NCBI GenBank assembly: GCA_037126765.1
Contig: JBBCBC010000027.1
Coordinates: forward strand, 11,432,406-11,496,405
Direction: 5' to 3'
DNA length: 64,000 nt
From: Stenogyne calaminthoides
Taxonomy: Eukaryota; Streptophyta; Magnoliopsida; Lamiales; Lamiaceae
The notes beneath the pieces were generated by a model that did no database searches, had not been told where the DNA came from, and saw only the letters and a list, made by a program, of their open reading frames with translations. Position 1 is the stretch's first letter, and each line of letters opens with the position of its first letter. Positions 57,796-64,000 of the stretch are shown piece after piece. A program made the position numbers and the translations under genes.

Positions 57796-58467
57796 CTAAC
57801 AACTTGTAATATTTAACAAGTTCAAACAGTGTTGGAACTTGTTATTTGGAACCGGCTTGGTGAACATGTCAACTGGGTTATCAGCAGTCTCAACTTTCTT
57901 TTCTTTAACCCTCTTCTCACTTCTTAGAAAATGATACCTGATATCAATATGTTTCGTTCTCTCATGATGAACTTGATCTGTGGCTAAACATATTGCATTT
58001 AAACTGTCACAGAATACAATTGCATAATCATGATGTAAACCAAGATCACTAACCAACCCTTTCAGCCAGATTCCCTCTTTGGCTGCTTCTGTCAAGGCCA
58101 TGTACTCTGCCTTTGTAGTAGACAAAGTAACTGTAGGCTGCAAAGTTGCCTTCCAACTTACAACAGAACCACCAAGAGTAAAAGCATAACCGGTCATAGA
58201 CCTTCTACTGTCAACATCTCCTGCATAATCAGAATCACAGTAGCCTGAAACTAAACAATTCGTATCACCTCCATAAATGAGACCGACATCAGATGTACCT
58301 CTAAGGTACCGAAATATCCTCTTCACAGCCTGCCAATGTTCCTTTCCAGGTTGAGCCATAAACATGCTGACAACACTAACAACATGTGCAAGATCAGGTC
58401 TAGTACATACCATAGCATACATCAAACTCCCTACTGCACTAGCATAGGGAACCCGAGACATGTACTC
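57796..58467 (-). pseudogene. Copia-5 RT end and RNase H, truncated
   Basis: Reads YMSRVPYASAVGSLMYAMVC, KRIFRYLRGTSDVGLIYGG, SDYAGDVDSRRSMTGYAF, TKAEYMALTEAAKEGIWL and NPVDMFTKPVPNNKFQHCL, all RNase H/RT-end motifs of Copia pol, ending at a stop at 57796. The frame is open right up to the insertion of Copia-6 within the EYMSRVP segment. Confidence 0.88.
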
Positions 58468-60307
58468 TGTTGGGAAAAACACATGTGCCAGTATCTATCG
58501 GGATGATCTTGTAAATACAAATTTAAATTAACAATTATTACTAGCATGAATTTGCCTAAGTGAATTCAAATAATAATTACGCCAACAACGACATGCAAAT
58601 AAAATCACGTAAAAGTCCTAGCATGCGGAATTCTAGGAGTTTACGTAAACGTACCAGTTGGAGAGACGGTCTGAGACAGGCAGGATCAGGTGACAACTAC
58701 CAACCAAAAGTCCTTCTTAAGTATTCCCACAGTCCTCGCTCAACAACCCGGTGGGAGGTTCTCCGAAGAACGATTTATAAAACAAAGGGAAAATAATTTT
58801 GTTGCACCACCTTTGTGGATTTCTAATATTTCCAACACATGGAATTTGGTGTGGGGATGAATGAATTCATCCCCTATTTATAAGAGGGGAGTGGTCGAAA
58901 TTTAGGGTTGGAAAGATCTTTTCTTGATCTCCAAGAAATCTTGAATATATCCCATATATTCTTCTTTCCATGTGTATTTTTTTCACAAAAATCTCACACC
59001 CTTTATTTGCCCATAATTTTCAAAATTTTAGTAATGATTTGCAAGATTGGATCTTTCTTGAATTTATGAGATATTCTTGTATTCCAAGAATACATATCCT
59101 TCTCCATAAAATCTTTCCAAGAAAATCAAGAAAATCTTTATTCCCTTTCTTATACATAAATTTCGAAAATCCCATACAGAAAGCCAAGTGGGAGATTTTC
59201 TTGAATTTATGAGATAATCTTGTATTCCAAGAATACTTATATCCTTTCCATAAAATCTTTTCAAGAAAAATTCTTCTCCTTTTTTTCTCTATTTTTTCGA
59301 AAATTTGAAGAAATATTAGGCAAAAAATATTATTTTTATTTTAAGCACCTTTTATTTATTGGACTATAATTTGGGCTACCTGAGGGGCCTTTAGGAGAAT
59401 TAAGATGGACCTTCCAATGGACTTCTGAATTCCAATATTGAGCCACAATATAATTCAGCCCATTAATATTAATCAATGACACTATATAATTAATATTGCA
59501 CTATCCACTCTTAACCCATATCACGGTAATATGGCTCCCGATTATTATTTTTCGTGTTTAAGATTATTTAGTCCACTAATTAATTAAGCCACTGAAAGGC
59601 TTTATTAATTAATATATTTGGCCTTGGAGTAAGGACATCTCAATTTTATTATCCATACCGAAAAATTAATTTCACTTGCAAGATTTGGTATGATAAAGGT
59701 TCCGAGCCCACCAAGGGGACCAATCACGCAAAACTTTTGCAAGCACACGATTCTCTGTATTAATCTTAGCAACCGTCGTACAATTAATATTATTGCTCAA
59801 GATATAGGGTATCGAAGTCTCAATGATTCTCTTCCCATTTATAAGTCAAAACAATAATTACTAATCGCACATGGTCCTTATTAAGTGACATAGATTAAGA
59901 AATCAACAACCACTGAGGTCTAACTCTTCATCCCTTAAGTCAGTGCGAATGAGTTTATCCTCTCTGTAGGTCCACTTCAGCACATCGAATGCACTAGTGT
60001 AATCTCTTGGTCAAGACAAGCCAATCTGAGACTTACACATCAACTTCTACCAATAGACTGTTCGGGTTTATCTAAGTTGTGAAACACGCACTAACTAACA
60101 AAGGACTGTTAACGTGATCTTCTGTGATCTGGTATCACCACGTTAACTACAATGTAACATGTGCTATTATATGAACGGTTAGCAATAAATATATATAACA
60201 TTCAATCATATTTAAAGCAATAGTGATAAAAAATTTATTTCAGTAAATAAGTTTTTAATACATAGGTTATACAAAGTAAATTCATACTTTCACGTATAAC
60301 CCCAACA
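58468..60307 (-). repeat. Copia-6 3' LTR
   Basis: 1,840 bp, plus-strand ends TGTTGGGAAAAACAC and ...GTATAACCCCAACA. It is the same family, in opposite orientation, as the solo LTR at 41839-43673: shared landmarks are TTATTACTAGCATGAAT, the GAATACAAG-type doubled unit near 59060-59240, and GATCTGGTATCAC. Confidence 0.9.
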
Positions 60308-60322
60308 ATCTCCCACTTATAC
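60308..60322 (-). other. Copia-6 polypurine tract
   Basis: Minus strand AGTATAAGTGGGAGAT just before the LTR start TGTTGGGG. A second copy of ATCTCCCACTTATACTCAAA lies at 60408. Confidence 0.75.
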
Positions 60323-60422
60323 TCAAAGTCTGCTTTTAAGTATACCACAGGACGTCTAATGTATTATACAGTGACATCTAATGTCACCTACATCAACCTA
60401 ATAATATATCTCCCACTTATAC

Positions 60423-61266
60423 TCAAAGAAGATATGCAACGCTCTTGACACCCATTCCTTCCACATGTCTCTCGAATGTTAACAGAGGCAGACCCTTTGT
60501 GAATGGATCAGCTAGGTTGTCTTTCGACGCGATCTTTGCCACCTCTATATCTCCTCTCTTAACGATTTCTCGTATAAGATGGTATTTCCTGGCCTTGTGG
60601 GCTCTCGGTTCCTTTGAATTTGCAACTGCTCCGGCATTATCACAGCAGACCGTGATGGTGTTGGGCAAATTTGGAACAACGTCCAAGTCCACTAGGAAGT
60701 TCTTGAGCCACACTGCTTCTTTCGCTGCTTCACAAGCAGTTACATATTCGACTTCCATGGTAGAATCTGTGATGCATTTCTGCTTAACGCTTCTCCATGT
60801 TACAGCTCCTCCCCCCAGACAAAACACATTACCCGAGGTAGATTTTCTGGAATCTATGTCTGATTGGAAATCCAAGTCCGTGTATCAAACTGGAAACAAA
60901 CTGTCTGACTGGTAAACTAGCATTCTATCCCGAGTTCTTTTCAGATTCTTCAGAATGTTCTTTACGACAGTCCAGTGTTGATTTCCGGGATTACTTTGAT
61001 TTCTTGCTACCATGCCAACGGCGTAGCAAATATCCGGTCTCGTACACAGCATTGCATACATAAGACTCCCTACTGCCAACACATAGAGAACGTCCTTCAT
61101 GTCATCTATCTCCCCTTGTGTCTTAGGACACATGTCTTTCGATAGATGGATTTCGTGCCTGAAAGGTACAAAACCTTTCTTGGAATCTTGCATGTCAATC
61201 GCCTAAAAACAAGGTCTATGTATGAAGCTCGATAAGCCAATCATTCTTTTCTTCGATCTCGAGTGA
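60423..61266 (-). pseudogene. Copia-6 RT end and RNase H
   Basis: 61193-60423 is one frame with a single internal stop (60885-60887). It carries VGSLMYAMLCTRPDICYAVG, DIDSRKSTSGNVFCLGGGAV, EAAKEAVWLKNFLVDL, CCDNAGAVANSKEPRAHKAR and ADPFTKGLP. The region 61200-61266 is readable as RT in a broken frame and is then lost in Ns. Confidence 0.87.
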
Positions 61267-61766
61267 NNNNNNNNNNNNNNNNNNNNNNNNNNNNNNNNNN
61301 NNNNNNNNNNNNNNNNNNNNNNNNNNNNNNNNNNNNNNNNNNNNNNNNNNNNNNNNNNNNNNNNNNNNNNNNNNNNNNNNNNNNNNNNNNNNNNNNNNNN
61401 NNNNNNNNNNNNNNNNNNNNNNNNNNNNNNNNNNNNNNNNNNNNNNNNNNNNNNNNNNNNNNNNNNNNNNNNNNNNNNNNNNNNNNNNNNNNNNNNNNNN
61501 NNNNNNNNNNNNNNNNNNNNNNNNNNNNNNNNNNNNNNNNNNNNNNNNNNNNNNNNNNNNNNNNNNNNNNNNNNNNNNNNNNNNNNNNNNNNNNNNNNNN
61601 NNNNNNNNNNNNNNNNNNNNNNNNNNNNNNNNNNNNNNNNNNNNNNNNNNNNNNNNNNNNNNNNNNNNNNNNNNNNNNNNNNNNNNNNNNNNNNNNNNNN
61701 NNNNNNNNNNNNNNNNNNNNNNNNNNNNNNNNNNNNNNNNNNNNNNNNNNNNNNNNNNNNNNNNNN
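61267..61766. other. Assembly gap of 500 N
   Basis: Exactly 500 N, a round placeholder number, so the real distance is unknown. The two flanks are separate contig ends. Confidence 0.99.
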
Positions 61767-62485
61767 CATTTTATTAAATATAAACTTTTTTAAAAAGAAA
61801 AAAAGAATGTTTTGCTCTTTTATTTTAAGAGTCCTAATAGCATTCACAAGTCATTAATATTTTAATTTGAAATTAAGTTCATGTTTGCAAAATCTGATAA
61901 TTCTTTTTTCTCAAAGCAAAGGGGGATTAAGAAATTCTTACATTTATGTTAAGAATACTCCATTTAATTATGGAAATACAATGTTCTATATATTTGACAC
62001 TAAAAATAGGGTAACATTATATATATAAATGATGGGCCCAACAAGAATTATGACACGCCCCAAAATCCACTTATCAAAATTTTTAATTTGATGGGTTCAA
62101 CCGTTCAAAGTTCCACTTGTCCAGAAACCAAATCAAACAAGTTTGTGATATTTTTTGTATATTTTTTATTTTACAGCTAAATTTATTTATTTTTTTTTAA
62201 ATAAAAAAATTATTTATTTCTTATTTACTAATACTATTTTTTTTCCATTATCAACTGTTTTCATTTTTTCCTTTTCTTCTCTCTGTTTTCCAAAAGGCTT
62301 CTCCAGATTTGAGATTCTTTTACCCAATACACAGAATAAAGAGAAGTGAACAAGCAAAACCTTTGAGCTATAGCCTATATGTAAAAGCAGGAAAATATAG
62401 AAAATACAATATCACCATTTCCAGTAAATTAATCAGAAAGTGAGAGGGGGAAAACGAAGAGACGCAAACAAAAAACAAAAAATAA
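61767..62485. other. Contig start and region upstream of VPS24-like gene
   Basis: AT-rich. Probable promoter and 5' UTR of the gene starting at 62486 (the AG-rich leader 62437-62485 could be 5' UTR). No retroelement sequence continues here from the other side of the gap. Confidence 0.5.
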
Positions 62486-64000
62486 ATGGAAAAGTGATGA
62501 ATATATTGAAGCCAAAGCCCAATCACAGCAATTGCTCAGAGATTGGCAGCGCCGCCTTATACGCCAAGAATGCTGCAATATGGAACGCCAAATCCGAGGT
62601 CGTTTTTCATATAATCATATGGGGTTTGTTATTGTTTGCGCGAATTATTATTTGTTGGGCTGTTGAATTTTACTGGTTTTTGTTCTGTTTGATTTGCTTT
62701 AAAGTGTTTCCTTTTGTTGGTGAGCTTGATTAGATATACAGAGGGGAAGAAAAGAGTGTGCAGAAAAGCGATCAAAGAGGCAGCGAAACGAAATGACATA
62801 GGTTCAGCTAAGGTGCTGTTTATTTAATTCATAATCTTATAAGTTATATGGATAATGCAATTCGTTTCCATGAATGATCAGATGAATTATTGGGGAGATT
62901 GGTTTGGAGTTTTGTTCTGTTTTGTTCTAATTGATTTGCACAGTGTTTCATTATCATAATTGTTCTCCAAAAGTTCAAACATTTTGCAAGTGTGATGGGG
63001 ATGCAGAAAAGTCAAACTCGAGAACAGGAATTGGGAGATTTAGATTTTGGGGACTCTATTTTTAGTGTGAAGGATTTTAATTTAGTTGGCCATTTAAGTG
63101 CATATAGTGCTGGTGTGAAAGATTATATAATATTTATACAAGGGAGGGCTTATGTAAATGGCCATCCTAATTTATAGAAGCGCTTAGTTCAAATGTAATG
63201 GGAATGCTACTTGGGGAATCATTGAATTGAATAGTAATTAATCGAGAATGATGGTTACATTTAGTGTTTGCTCTAATCTTGGAATAAGTGGGGATAAAAT
63301 GAGGAATAGTGAAATGATTGAGAGAGAAACAATAATCATGGGGTAGTTAATCAAAATCGAGTAATGGTTACCTTATTTTGGGTCTCATTCTCTCGTTAAA
63401 TTATGATGAAGGTGAATTTATCATATTTTGTTCACATTAGCACCACAATTACCTATGCTCATTCCCATTAAAGGTTTGAACCAACGCGCCCTCGTTTGTC
63501 ATTGTTTTTTTTTTTTGAGGATAAGTTTGTCATTGTTACTTACCTGCAAAAAGTGGGATTATGCTTGATAGATCACTTGTCATACGAGGCACTTGCAAAA
63601 GAAGTTGTAAGGATCTAGAAGGCGATTGAATCGACTCTATGAGAACGAGGCACAGATTGAATTCAATATATCAATGCATCTTGGAAAGTGTTGGTACTGT
63701 TTTGCTCTGGCATGATATTATCTCAAAATTCTTAAGTTATGAATATGATTATGGCATTATACTTACATAGATAGCGTATTTGTCTTTGTTTCAAGTGTTC
63801 AATTAATTGAAATCCTAATAGATTTTTTATCAGCCTGACATGCTTCGCGCTAAGTTGTGAAACTGATAGATTTTACCCTTGTTTCAAACTTTACAGCAGT
63901 AAAATTTAAACATCAAGCATCAATATCTTTTTTCTTCAATATATTTTCAACTGTGTTATAGTGAGAAGAATATAAGATTTGACGTGTTAGAAATTCCACT
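62486..64000 (+). pseudogene. VPS24: VPS24/CHMP3-like ESCRT-III gene, 5' exons, with many one-base indels
   Basis: Three exon pieces match plant VPS24: 62486-62598 (MNILKPKPN, then in a shifted frame QQLLRDWQRRLIRQEC and ERQIR), 62734-62812 (QKAIKEAAKRNDIGSAK after two shifts) and 63589-about 63687 (ALAKEVV ... RLYENEAQ ... SMHLG with several shifts). Splice sites are present (GAG|GTCG, TTAG|AT, AAG|GTGC, CGAG|GCA). VPS24 is an ESCRT-III subunit that caps Snf7 polymers when endosomes form multivesicular bodies. Each exon contains one-base (mostly extra-base) indels, for example ATGGAAAAGTGATG where one more A restores the frame. Amino-acid identity around them is high, so consensus errors at a contig end are more likely than true decay. 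The gene continues beyond the window. Confidence 0.82.

Larger units (their letters stand above)
57202..58467 (-). mobile_element. 3' part of a Ty1/Copia element (Copia-5), cut by Copia-6
   Basis: The 3' LTR (57202-57645) and the RT/RNase H end (57796-58467) lie on the minus strand. The coding sequence is severed at 58467 by the LTR of Copia-6. The upstream half and second LTR are not in view and would be expected in or beyond the N gap. Without the second flank no target duplication can be tested. Confidence 0.85.
58468..61266 (-). mobile_element. 3' part of a Ty1/Copia element (Copia-6), running into the N gap
   Basis: Minus-strand 3' LTR (58468-60307), polypurine tract, RNase H and RT end up to the gap at 61267. 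Inserted into Copia-5 RNase H/RT. Its 5' half is hidden by the gap or lost. Confidence 0.87.

Noticed and set aside
61203..61847. Open frames across the N run
   Set aside because: Artefact of unknown bases.
62992..63177. 61-codon plus-strand open frame
   Set aside because: Falls in the intron between VPS24 exons 2 and 3. No homology recognised.

Overview
This is nuclear DNA from a flowering plant, most likely a eudicot. The evidence is a spliced cytosolic ribosomal protein S15a gene, a spliced VPS24-type ESCRT-III gene, PGG-domain ankyrin genes, and plant-type Copia, Gypsy, hAT, Stowaway and Mutator-like elements. An asterid (Lamiales-like) source is only a guess. There is no operon structure, CRISPR array or complete tRNA gene.

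Layout. 1-20251: remains of a minus-strand PGG/ankyrin-repeat gene (copy 1). Its last exon is cut by a 5.1 kb Copia element (390-5526, TSD AGAAG). A 12.25 kb SIRE-type Copia element with an envelope-like ORF (7046-19297, TSD CAAAC) sits in an intron, and that envelope-like ORF is itself split by a probable solo LTR (10086 to about 11678). 20505-23235: a Mutator-like MITE and a hAT-type MITE with an 8-bp TSD. 25299-32793: a second ankyrin copy, broken by a 4.8 kb Copia element (27800-32627, TSD TCATT) at a codon that copy 1 still carries uninterrupted; it also holds a Stowaway MITE and a GC-richer foreign stretch. 32794-37785: non-coding DNA with a MITE and tandem/inverted repeats. 37786-39670: RPS15A, the one clearly intact host gene. 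41079-46395: a hAT element with decayed transposase, interrupted by a 1.8 kb solo LTR (TSD GGTGG). 47559-56510: a Gypsy element lacking protease and reverse transcriptase, with a 4.9 kb Copia inside its left LTR. 57202-61266: the 3' end of one Copia element into which another Copia has inserted, running into a 500-N gap (61267-61766). 62486-64000: the start of a VPS24/CHMP3-like gene carrying many one-base indels, which look more like consensus errors beside a contig end than like decay.

How it fits together. The window is mainly a palimpsest of nested transposons. Target-site duplications are intact for nearly every element whose two ends are visible, so the order of events can be read directly: ankyrin duplication, then insertions in both copies; Gypsy, then Copia in its LTR; hAT, then LTR element, then solo-LTR formation. 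The two working host functions are cytosolic translation (RPS15A) and endosomal sorting (VPS24). The ankyrin pair resembles ACD6/ITN1-like membrane ankyrin proteins but both copies are dead. I found no convincing new biochemical system. The most unusual items are the split envelope-like ORF, the chimeric Copia at 390-5526, the clean paralogous empty site, and the indel-ridden VPS24 next to the gap.
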